The position numbers and the translations under genes were made by a program. The notes under the pieces were generated by a model. It was not told where the DNA came from. It saw nothing but the letters and a program-made list of their open reading frames with translations, and did no database searches. DNA of 64,000 bases, from contig JAQGDQ010000103.1 in assembly GCA_030141605.1 (NCBI GenBank), forward strand, positions 352,001 through 416,000, written 5' to 3'. This stretch comes from Tubiluchus corallicola. Its lineage: Eukaryota > Priapulida > Priapulimorpha > Priapulimorphida > Tubiluchidae. The stretch's first letter is position 1, and each line of letters begins with the position of its first letter. Below, in pieces: positions 1-12,100 of the stretch.

Positions 1-894
1 AAGCCTCACACCATGTTTGCCTATGTATAAATGTAGATGCATTGCAGGCAATCAAAATTAAAATTTGTTTTGATTGTCCCACACTGTGAAAGAAAAATAA
101 AAGTAATGAAATTAAGCTGAAAAGAATTTAGTGAATCATGTGATAAAAAAATCAAATTTGGTGCTTCAGAATGGAATGATATAATGAATGAATGTAATAG
201 GGCTTTGTGACAAGTTGCCCATTACATGCGACTACCCGGGCACAGGACAAAATGACACTATAGCAAGGACTTTCGATATGTTTGCATTAGAGTTTTAATT
301 GAAATCTTGACAGTAGATGCATTGTACATGTACGCATATTGCATATGACTAATTGTTTAAATGAAGTATTTATGAAAAACACGGAGGCTGCTTCGTGCCT
401 TTTAGCCCTTCTCAGGGTTCTGACCGTGAAGCGTCTGTATCGCGTGAGTTGCTCAAAATCAAGACAAACCGCTTTGCTTTCCCAGCATGAATAGTGTCCC
501 ATGTTGCAAGTGACTGTGACGGAAAGTCTGAAAAAGGCAGAAAGAAGGATTCTTCATCTAATGCGGAAATAATAAAAAAATCGTCATTTTTTACTAAATC
601 TTATATAGATCAATTAAATTTTAAAGTATGTAGCTCTTGGCGAGTGGCAAATTTTAATCAAGGTAATGCAGTCCAAAAAAGAAAATTGCGTCAGCAGGCA
701 TATTTTATTTGTACGAAAATTTCAGTTTGTTTTTGTTTATTCTACATGTACATGCTAGTGCCATCAGTATTTAGTAACAACTAAACTTTCGATTTTCTAT
801 TATAAAAATGTTTGGATCTGCTAACTCAATAGGTATTAAAAGCCTCAGTTCAGATTTGGTATTATAGAAAACTATGATTACTACTACTAGTACT
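1..894. other. No supported gene; AT-rich flank
   Basis: AT-rich sequence with only short open frames and no recognisable protein. On the + strand an acceptor-like CAG near 410 and a donor-like GTGAGT near 440 bracket a 28-base open stretch. It could be a small exon of the gene whose 3' end may lie at 5115-6011, but it is far too short to claim. The right edge is the target site of the 4.1 kb TIR unit. Confidence 0.4.
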
Positions 895-3800
895 AGGGTG
901 GCTGACGCGCGCCGCTATATTGTAGGAGATGCAGATCGAACATTATTTTGCTGCCGCATTTCGGTTGTTTGTTTGCAAGCAACATCAAAGTAAATTAAAA
1001 TTATTGAAGTGTTTCTATTTTTGTTTGCCTAAATTTGGTCTTCTGTAGTAGACCAAGTTCTGAGAACGAAGCTTGTGAAATCAACAAAAACGGCTGCACA
1101 GCCATCGATCCGCCAGCGTGACATCAAATATGGCACCGCTTTTAAAAATACGATGGGTATTTTCAAATCAAATTGTGGCCCGGACTAACAACTTAAAATT
1201 CGAAAAATTCAAGCTTACCTGGGTAAAAAAAACCGCTGATTATTTTAAGACCCGAGCCACAATTAAACTCCAACATTTTAGTCGTCAAAATAGCGTATTT
1301 TAAAAATATACGCCATTATTTAGTCCTCGAAAAATGGAAATCTTATTGGCTCGCATCTCAAACTATTCTTCCAAGCCTAATCTTAACTCCAAAACTAATT
1401 TTGATTGGTTAGAGTGAGTTAGTCCGGGCCGCATTTGTCCATTTAGAGAACCCGATTTGTACTGAAAACTTCTCTTTTGCCTCCTCGCTGACTGGACAAT
1501 TTGGGTGAGTTGTGACAAGGCGCTTTGCGATTGGTTGCTGGCAGTAAATTCTTCTTAGATGGGCGCACAGCCTGAAAGATGTATTGTGAAAGCCAACATC
1601 AAAAGATGGAACATATCTAACTGTAAGAGTCATGCTTCTGGGTAAGTTAATGAAACTTTGTTGTTTACTACTGTACCTGTATTCACTTTGTCTACTACTG
1701 TACCTGTATTCCCTTTGTGTCTTGTGCCTGTATTCTTGCTTACATTTGTACTTGCGCTTCTTATATGGTAATTTTTTAAGTTCTACTACAGTTTTTTATT
1801 GTTTGCCTAATTTTTGACATTTTAATGTGCTTGCAACCAGTTGTATTTTTTAAAGCTATTTTTAAAGATGAAGCCTAAAAGTTTATACTGATTAATTTCG
1901 CCTCAAAAGTACTTTATTGCTGTAACATTGGTTCAAATGCTTTTTAAATTTAAGGATACTTTGTATGGGCCTAGCTAATGCAGGTAAAGTTTTGCTTATT
2001 ACTCGAGCTGAAATTACTTCTGAAAGCATTAGCTGTAACTTCTAAAACAATTGCTTTATCTAAAACAATTTTAAATACACATTTTAGTTTTTTGTGTTAT
2101 TTTTTGTTTTAATCACAAGACATTTTGCTACTATATTAAATTCTATTGTTTGCACATTGCCTACCAGTACAAAATTATGCCTTAAAGTGAATTGCTAATA
2201 AATTCATTAGATGCTCTAAAATGTACTGTGCATATCCAACCAGAATCACCTCACACTCCCAAAATTGTTATGCGCAGCCAATATTATAGCTGTTTTTGTG
2301 TTATGTTAGTCACATTATAATGAAAGCAGGTTAAAGTACTGAGGTATTTATTTGCCAGGAATTTAATTACTACATATTTTCATTAGCTATTCTGACTAAA
2401 CTTTAGTTTTGGGTAAAGGTTTTCCAGTCAACAAAACTATGATAAACAAAACTATTAATTTTGATGTTTATTATGATATTAAAGAATAATTATGAGAAAC
2501 TTAAATATTGAAAACTTGTTTTTCTAGGCTTTTGCAAATCTTACCTAACCTAGTGGAACCCTGCAGACCAGTAAAGTTATTATAGTGTCATCTTCATTTT
2601 GCGTTATACAACCGCTAAAAGATCAACATTTGAATTTGGAGTTCAAAATCAGATAATTAAGGTTTCAAACATGTAAACTTTTGTAAATTAGCTTGTAAAT
2701 GCTTGTTGTTAAAAGTAAGCTTAAATCATTATCATCTCTTGTGCAGAAAATTCATATTTTAGTAAAATACTTCTATACTTTACTATGATAAATTTATAGT
2801 CATATATCTTACCAACCCAATATTTGAACCACTATTCCTTTTAACTAAGTCTTTGTTTCTTCAATCTTATCTGTCCTAAAAACTCAGCAATCAACCATGA
2901 AGACATACTCAGCAGGAGTGGGTGCATCTTAGACTTCTTGTAGTTAGATGTTGTGCTTGTATCCAAAAAACCCATATCAGGTTTACTTGCAATAATTTTA
3001 CTTTTCATTTTCCATTTTTATCCAAGTTTGGCATAAAATTAATATCTAGGCATAGTCTATCATTAATTCATTAAAACCTTCATATTAAGAAAGTAGTACA
3101 AAAATTGTATAATGTACTATAAAAAAAATCAGATGTGAATATTTTGTATAGTTAACATCATTATTTATAATAAATTTACTTTGCATTATTACAAGTTATG
3201 TTTTAGTTATTTTTTAACTTTTGTCATTTTTGACTTTACCTACCAGTAAAATAAAAAAAAATTGAAGAATGAACTTGACTAATAGCAGAGCAAAAAAGTC
3301 TTAAAAAAGTAGTGAGCAAATGCAAGAAAAATAAAATTGCTAATAGATCTGCTGCAAAACCCTAGTGTATGATTTGTATGGGACATAATATACATATATA
3401 CAATGAACATATTCTAGCCCAGTTAAAATCTAGTACACATTTGAAATTGAGAAACGGGAATTGTAAGCTCTACATATATTGCAAGTTACAGCACACAGTC
3501 ATATTGCAATAACTGTTTTGTCATTTTTGTATCTCAGATAATGTTACAAGACATTTCATTGCAGGCAGTTAATCCTACTGAGCTAACAGTTCATTTAACT
3601 ACATCCAAAAAGTACATGCATTGTCGATTAGATGTACCTGGAAATTGCAAACTTGCCATGCAGCTTTCACACTAGAAAAATTTCATTATACGCACGTAAC
3701 AAAAGTAAAAAACATCAATTAGATATGCCAAAAAAAGGAAAAAAGTACATTAAAACAGGTGTGATCAAGGGGTGCATTACATGCACCCGGAGAAATTGCA

Positions 3801-4983
3801 GACCTATAATGTATCCAGCTTTTCCATGCTGTATCATTTCTTAAGAAACCTATCTGGGTATCTGAGAAAAGGTAACAATTAGCATTTAAAATTATAAAAT
3901 AAAACAGTTATCGATTAGTTGTGTCACGTGAAACTAATTAACAATTTCCAGCAATAGGTGTTGCGGAGCCCTTGATAACCTTTCTTGGGTACTAAAACGC
4001 ACATCATTAATTATGATTTGGTTAACATTTATATTATACCATGAAGTAACAAAAATGATAAAAGCATCAATTATATGTGCCTGGAATAAGGTCATCAATG
4101 CATTAAAACAGGTGTAATCAAGGTAGTGCATACCCTATGATAAAAGATTAAAGATTTAAGGTTTTATTTTTGAAAAAAATACCTTTAAAATGCTCTCTGA
4201 TTATTTCTACAGACTTAATTAATGCGTTGCCATGACAACGGAGTTTCTTCATCCCAGATTTTTACCTGTACAAGAGGAAAACATGGACTTGGCACTAAAC
4301 ACAGAAAAATCCCTTCAATGGTTATGTGTAACCAACTAAATCCCACTTTCTTAAACGCATAGTTTTCATATCGTAAATTTGGTAATACTCACGAAAATGC
4401 TGTTTTCCCGGTTTTTCCTGTAAAAATTTTTCCTAGCAGAAATGTGGAGGTGCAAAATGTTTATGATTATCTAGTTACACTACACTGAGCTACCAAAAAT
4501 TATATTAACACTTAACTACCAGCTGAATTGGCATCTTTTATAACACTCTAAAGTTGACAACTTAGCACACTTTCATACAAGGTCCATTTTCACACCCGTT
4601 AAGGTAAAACATCATTCGGGAGTTTTTTGGATGCTGGAAAAACGAATACTATGATGCCATATGACATGATATGATTATTTCTCATGCAATGCATTCCATT
4701 TAACAATACTAACATACTAAAATCTGTATTTGGAATTCTTAGCTATAAATAATAGAATGCTAAAAGTACAATGTTTAACTTTTTGCTCAAACCCCGGACT
4801 TAGCCATTTTTTGTTACTCCAAAAACTCGACCGTTTTTTGGAACTTTAACTGCCTGTCATTTCAAAACTATTTAATTATTTGGAATGCGGTTTGTTTTAA
4901 ATTAAATACATGCTTATAGTGCTATCAAATGAGCACACTTGCAGCTATGGTGGCACACTCTATAATTTTTGTTCAGCCACCCT
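895..4983. mobile_element. 4.1 kb unit with 11-bp terminal inverted repeats and 9-bp target duplication
   Basis: The left end reads agggtggctga and the right end is its exact complement, tcagccaccct. The 9 bases actagtact directly precede the left end (886-894) and directly follow the right end (4984-4992). This is the signature of a DNA transposon. A 9-bp duplication is usual for Mutator-like elements, but the inverted repeats here are far shorter than in typical MULEs. No transposase is visible inside, where all frames are short, so the unit is non-autonomous or decayed. Two CCAAT-type motifs (attggtt) lie near 1406 and 1531. The target site is itself partly repetitive and palindromic, which weakens the evidence from the duplication. 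Confidence 0.5.
1650..1742 (+). repeat. Short tandem repeat, about 30-bp unit, three copies
   Basis: Three successive units each contain ctgtacctgtattc or a close variant followed by a T-rich stretch. The ORF across it (Leu/Tyr/Cys-rich) is produced by the repeat and is not a gene. Confidence 0.6.
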
Positions 4984-5044
4984 ACTAGTACTACATAGTA
5001 CACGACAACGCGTGTATCATTAGTAAAATATTTATACAACTTTC

Positions 5045-5057
5045 GGGGGGGGGGGGG
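5045..5057 (+). repeat. Poly-G run
   Basis: Thirteen uninterrupted G residues, striking in AT-rich surroundings. It lies between the 4.1 kb TIR unit and the first candidate exon of the 5.1-6.0 kb gene. Its true length may differ because homopolymers are error-prone in sequencing. Confidence 0.8.
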
Positions 5058-5114
5058 TGCAGTTTAAAACGATATCACCATGTTTTTAATAGTTCATAAA
5101 ATTTGCCTTTCAAG

Positions 5115-6011
5115 TTTAACAAGACAGCTGGCCACATGGCTTTGACGTTGAGCCCTCAATTTGCTGTTGATAATAGTAACATTTGGGGCACTGGCTGGCA
5201 AGGCATTCCAGCAGAGAATAACTCTTTCATTGAAAAGGTGGCATCTTATGTTTATGTTAATACGAAGAAACACTGGAACATGTCCAAGTAGATCATTATA
5301 TCACCGTAGCTTACTGTAGATCGACAGGACGAAGCTTATAAGTAGGCTTTTTGTCTCTCTTGTTAAAGCTCTATTAATTGTTTTAGCACAAGCATGATAG
5401 GGGCACTGAGTCAGGATGAAGAAGTGGTCTTTACTCAAGATAGTCAACTCGTTCAAAATTTTGAATCAGTTAAGATCTATAGAACTTTTGCATCTCTAAA
5501 ACAGTAGGGTAACGGCTTCAACTTGTCCGTCAGTCATTATTCATCGATTCAGAATCCGCTGAAGCTGGTTAATTAGTGTGATGGCCAGGCAACTGCTGCA
5601 TATTCAAGCTTTAGTAGAACCAATGTTTTATACAATGGCACTATAACTTTAAATGACCTTTTAATCAAACTTACGACTCTGTTTGCTTACGTTTTGATCC
5701 CACTTATATGCTTATTCCATTTCAAGTGCTTCGAAATCCATATACTCAGATCTTTCACTTCAGTTGGCTGATTAATTTCAGACCCGTAAAGTTTGTATCT
5801 GAAATCATACTTTGGTCTAATTAATACGAAATTAACATTATAAACTGGCAATAAAATTTTCTCTGTGGTCGAGTACTTTGATGGTCAGTTAATCGTGGTG
5901 GTTGGTTCTTCTTGCAGATACACAAAGGAACTGAATGAATCAGAGAAGTTAATTTTTAGCCAGGATTTTTATGCGGCACTGATAGAACAAGCACAACCAG
6001 TGTTTATCTAA
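5115..6011 (+). CDS. Candidate 3' end of an unidentified multi-exon gene (three exons)
   Basis: Three open segments join in phase: 5115-5281, 5387-5503 and 5918-6011 (stop TAA). Acceptors are good (cctttcaag, gttttag, ttcttgcag). The second donor, GTAGGG after AAA CA, gives phase 2 and exactly fits the third exon. The first donor (GTCCAA) is weak. The joined peptide is about 123 residues, acidic and Gln-rich, beginning FNKTAGHMAL, with SQDEEVVFTQDSQLVQNF in the middle and ending DFYAALIEQAQPVFI. I do not recognise it. The end lies about 160 bases upstream of the PARP16 start on the same strand, too close for a long intergenic promoter. Its earlier exons would lie beyond or inside the 4.1 kb TIR unit. 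The exons could also be chance open stretches. Confidence 0.35.
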
Positions 6012-6168
6012 TCTGCAAAGATAATGCTCCTTTTTATAATGTACACATTAATTGTTTTTCAGAACTATTATTTGTTGATTGTTCTTTGTTGAGAAGTTAG
6101 GCTATGCTAATTTGCCTTGTTTTGCTTTAGATATTGCAATCCGTCTGGCCCGCTTGTTAGGGCCAGAT

Positions 6169-9100
6169 ATGGATAGAATGGACGAGGAAGCTCAGCCTCC
6201 GGATTTACATAATTTTAAAGTAGAGTATGGAGAAAAATTGGCATCTACCAAAGTGAGCAGAATAGAGGATGTGAAAGAGAGAGTTCTGTCCTCAGTGAGG
6301 GACAATGAAGCAGCATGTGATATGACAATAACGTTATTCATGTCTGCGCTTTCTTGTTATAAGTGCAACAGTCTTCTTAGACCCTTTCCTCCTCAGTTCC
6401 TTCATGGCGAAGAAAAGGATTTCTCTCATTTGGTATATTTATTAACAAAACAATTAGCTGCCTAATTTTATTTACTAACACTTGTAATAGAGTATTCAGT
6501 TGTGTAATTTGTCTGAAAGGTTTTTGGTTTCATTACTAATACTGAATGTCAAATAGGCCACCCACTCGGTCATTCAAAACACTCATTCTCCAGTTTGTCA
6601 GTGTAAAAGGACCATGTGGATGCCGAGAATGACAGCACTTGAAATTTGATTGTTACTCTGGTTTGATGCTGTCAAACTGATCAAACAACTGCATATTTTG
6701 TAAGTGCAACAGACCCTGCAGAAATTTCTATTTGTATATGCATTTTATAGACTTGTACAGTGAAATGTATGGAACTTTTCTATTACTGGCACGACTAAAT
6801 GCAAAAGCACAAACTATGGTGCCTGTCAAATCTACTTTTTTGCATTATTTAGAGGTGAAAATTTGTCTAGTAATCGAACATACTTCATGTTATCTGAATA
6901 TAATTTAAAAATTCATTTCTGCTTCTGCTTTTAATTCCAGAAACATATTGGAAATGAAGAAAAGTTAGAGAACACCCCTTGAGCAAATAGTTATGTGCAA
7001 AGTAACTGTCAGTGAAGACTGTTCGCATGGCAGAGTTCAGTGTTTTGAATCTCATTCTTCTGAATGTCATTCAAAGGAGGATCATGTAGACTAGGCGAAA
7101 AACTGCTTAGATAAAATCGGTTGACAAATCTTGTTACATTTTACTAATCAGTGGCGATGTTGACGGCAATAGTTCCTTTAACCAAGCTTTCGGTCTTCGA
7201 TTTATTAAGTTATTACACTGCACAGTTACTGTTCATTAATCACAATTCTTTATAGAAGTAGCCAAAGCTTTGCTGCAATATTTTCTCATAACAATGAGCA
7301 GACATACTGCTAAATGTAATCATAATTGTTTAAACATATTCATTCTTGAGAAGCTAACCTGGTGCAGTAATTTCTGAAGTATTTCACATCATCATTATGT
7401 TCACCACAGGCTGAGTTCGTAGAGAAGGTACCAAGCTTGTCAGATCTTCATGCTGCTCATTTAGATGATGATGTTTGGGAGCTGCTAGATTGGATACTCT
7501 GTAATCCTAGGAAACAATTTTGCCTGAACGCAGTGCCAAAAACTTCTCTCTCGAAAAAGGTGATGTGCAACAAATTTTAAAATATTTTTTATTTTTTAAA
7601 GATTTGCAAATTTTTTATTCTTGATTTAGATAAATATGAACAAAATGTTCAAAGTCTAGATGTGCATATTGCTATTTGGCCACCAGATGTCTAGGCTTGA
7701 TTGTATTCTGCTGATGTGTGTAGCACCTATTTTGCAAAACGAGTTTATTGGGAAGGGAGGATCATTCTATGCATGTGTATATTGCTGAAGGCATACATGT
7801 AACAAGGAAACAGTAATGAAATAAATCTTCTAAGGTAGAATGAATTATTTTAACCTATTGTTTAAAACTGTATATTGTTTTCTTTTAAATACGCGCACGC
7901 ACCATATGTACATGATACATGTACCATATTTATATAACAAGTTAAACTGATCAAATGCATTGAACACACTTTGTGCAGGTTCAAGAACTGGAGGAACTGG
8001 CTAATCAAGTTGTGCCGACGCAAAAACCAGATTATATTTTCGATGTCGTGTTTAGCGAGTTGGTAAACGCGTCGTTCGATGAGCGACATCGAAACTGTGG
8101 AGAATCAAGGATGCTGCTTCATGGTTACCATGGCAGCAGACTTGAGAACTGGCATTCCATATTATATAATGGCCTCAATGGAATACAAAACAAGGTATTC
8201 ATAGTAATTATTATTTTATCAGATGTGAAGGTGCAGAACAAGCATACAGATCAGCTGTCAAACTAACCTTCTTTAGTGAGATGAAACTGTAGTCTTTTCT
8301 AGATTACGAGAATGTGTTTACCACAATAACATTGACTTTCCATGCAAGCAATGGCCTCTATAGCCTTTTGTTAGACCATTCTTTCCCTTCACATCATTGC
8401 ATTCTTATTTTATTTTCCTATAGTGGTTTTGTGCACTTAAAACTTTATACCATTCAGCCTTCCATTCATTGACCTGACTTGACATTGCTTAATTTCAGTT
8501 GCTGAGCTCACACTTTGACCACTTAGCTGTGATATCCATCTAACATTTTTTTAGTATACACGATATATCTTTGCAGACATCTTTGTACGGGGAAGGCACC
8601 TACTTATCGGAAGAGCTGAGTTTGTGTATGCACTACAGTCCATTTGGCAAAGGCTGGCAAAACAGTTTGCTAGGCAAGAAGATCAGCTGCATTGCGTTCT
8701 GTGAAATCATCAATCATCCAGATGTCAAATGCTGTGTGGAAGGTAATTGATGCATTTTTACTAATTATGTATCGGGTGGTGTAGCAAAAGGTGCTGAAGT
8801 TTAAACTACAATAAAATCAGAAGCAGTTACCCTACAAAATTGAAATTTCTCAGCATGGTATTGCAATGCATTCACTTTTGGCTGTGAAAGGTTCAAGTTT
8901 ATAGTTTTAATGGCTTTTAAGGTATAACCGAAAAAATTTTGCATGTTAATCATCAAGTGAAAAATTCCAATTTCAGTGACAGTATATCACTCAATATGGA
9001 CTCAGTATATGGCAGCAGAACAATAAATGAATCAACCAGTTTACATCATGGTCATCATCAGAGAAAATAAAACATTGACAAAGATTTGTTACTAAGAAAA

Positions 9101-12100
9101 ACATGGGACTTAATCCTCTGGAATTCTCTTAAAGAGAAAGTGCGCGATGCAGAGAAGCTAAAGGCAAAAATTGTTGAGTGCTGGAACCAAGTATGACTTA
9201 AACTGTGTCAGCTGTTGGAGGAAACTCTTTCAGCTAGTTTGCTGTAAAAATTATGTGCGCATGAAGCACTTGCTGTCTATTTTAACAATAGTAACAAAAT
9301 TTTTTCCTGTGTTTGTTTTTCTGATTTTTTTATTTAAAGCTTCTGCTTTATTGTTCTGCTCCCTAAAGTGCAAGGGAATGACTTAAAATTTTTGGCATAT
9401 ATACAAAAGCATCTGTAACATCGTCACGGTAATTTCCAGTGGATTCTGTTAGTTTCTTCATATAATATTGTGATCCAAACTTCCAAATATTTTTGGCCAC
9501 TTGGTAGAATAGAATTTTAGATAAAAAATATTGTGTAATTGCATTAGCCTGACCAATGCTGTTTTTCTGCTGTCCAAAATAGGATTTTATCAGGATCTAA
9601 AAAATAGGAAAAAATAACCAAAGTCTGCTTTTTACCAAAAAGTCATTATCGTTAACACTTAGATGCTAAGCATTAAAAAATATGGATTTCTCTAACAACT
9701 ATGTAAAAATGCCCCACTTTTTAATTGTCTTTTTTTAGAAATTTGCTGAACATATGAACTCTTTGTACCATTTTGCAGTTCTTTGCACATGCTACAAATC
9801 CCACTATAGTTTTGTTTATTATGAATTATGAAGATTGCCTGTGTGTGATAGACTAAATTATAGGCAAAAATTCAAATTTGCGAAAACTGGCTCATACTTA
9901 AAGAAAATACATGGCACCCAGCTTTGAAGTTTCAGCTAATTTCTCTGCGGCATTAAAACAACTAATATGATAACTATTAGCAAAAAATAAAAAGCAGTAG
10001 GCATTATGTGGAATTTGCCAACCAGCTATACTTTTCTAGAGCAAATAAGCAATCACCTTTTTTGGCATAATGCAGAAAATTTACACTTCACTCTCTAATC
10101 ATGTATTCTTGGAGCATTGGAAATGCTTTTGTCTTGCTTGTTTGTTTGGTGATTAGACAAGCTCTGTCACTTGATTTTATAACTTATCTACTTTACCTAT
10201 GATGATGTACAGAGTCTACTGGCCTTCCTAGACACACCTCTGCATTTGTTTGCCTCAGATGATAGCTGATGTCTGATAGGTTTGTAAAACAAAACAGTAA
10301 GGATGGTTTATGCCCTCTGATAGCTTTTAAGTGTTAATAAATAGAAATTAACTATTGTTGTCATACGGCGGCATTTTAATCCATCTTACATTAACAGGTG
10401 ATACAGTAAGTGCAAGGAAGCGAAGCCTCTCTCAGAATAGTGAAGGAGGACGAGTCCCGGAGAAGTACTTTGTTGTTACAAATGATGAGCTGCTCCGTGT
10501 GAAATCCTTGCTGGTCTATGTAGACAGTGCTCCTCCATGCAGGTAAAGCATTTTGTTTATTTCATAACATCACAAACAATCGTCACAATATACAGGGTGC
10601 GGAAATTTGAAGATTGGTGCTGACTGTATACCTTTTATGTTTGCTCAAAAGTTCTTAATTATAAAACTTTAACTAAGTACATGCACAGAAATCCTGGATG
10701 CTCAGTTACATAGCCAGCTCTGTCGCAGTCATTATAAAACTAATGTACTGACATTATGGCCTTTTAAGAGAGAGATGGTCTTCAGGACCAGAATTTCAAC
10801 GCGAATCCATTTGCATAAACATTCATGCCAGTTTCCATTACGACCAATCTAGTTTAATTCATGCAGTTTTCACATGAGTGTTAAAAAGTAAAGAAATATG
10901 TGAGGATTACTGGTACTAATCTGACTTTTTCGCTCTTTGCCTAATGCTAACGTGTGCACTGCCATACTGTGCTTACGAGTTTACTTGGTTACTTCCCAAG
11001 TGTCTTTGATGTACTGCACTTTTCATTCAGAGTTGTACGTAAAAGTCCTAAGATTCTGCCAAGCCAACAGGTAGACTCCAGGTAATGTAAACAACAGAAT
11101 GTAAACTCCAGGTAAATGGCGTAAAATTATCAGTAAAAATGTTTGTGTTTTGCATAAAGAATTTTTCTCAAACATGGCATTATCAAAGCCTGCAGGAAAA
11201 ACAGTTTCTAAGACCTTTAATAATAAATCACTTTCATTGCAATTCATTCTCTGCCGTTTCAATAATATGATTCTTTGTATTTGACCTATGTAATTTAGAC
11301 CTTGATTATCTGGATTCTCATAAAATGTCACGGCAAGAGTCTGCTTAGATTCTCGCAAAATAACACGAAATTCTGATTTTTCAAAGGAGAGGAACTTTAA
11401 TAACAAATTGTTAGAGCGAGAAAAAGTTATATTAAAACTCACCTTTTTATCAGCTCTTATCTCACTTACGCAGTAAGAGGTTGTATAAGAGAGAGAGAGC
11501 TCTAAGTTGTTGGCAAAGATAGAATCATTAGTTACCAAGTAGTGGTTACCAGAAACGTGGGATCTTTGTTGGAATAATTACCAGAATTTGAACTTGGTAC
11601 TTTCAGAAGTTGAGTGAAAATCACTATATCACTGGTTATCTGTTGGATCTTTTATTATTAAAACTGTTGTTTATATTCTTAACGGTCTCCCTGTAAGTCT
11701 AATGATATTACTTTAAGTGTCAAAGAAGCAACAATGCTAAACTATATAAGATAAAGGCTCTACATTTCAGTAATAACATTATTAGCATTAGTAACATTAG
11801 TGCTGTGTACAGTACTGTTTATTATAGTATCTGGTGCATGTGTGAGTCATGACGTTTAGTGAAAATAAAGAAGAGCCATTACAATCTGCTACCTGTTTGG
11901 TAGCATGGATTCCAGAAATTTATTTTGCATCCAGATTGTGCCAGATTTGCTGATTCTTTTCATTTTTTTTAATACAGTAGGTGCCGCTTAATAGACTCAC
12001 GGTTAATAGACTCAATCGCTTAATTGACTCAAAAACACCTGGTATGGGCTGCTTCTATTCTAATGTACCTAAAAACAGTCGGTAATTGACTCAAATAACT

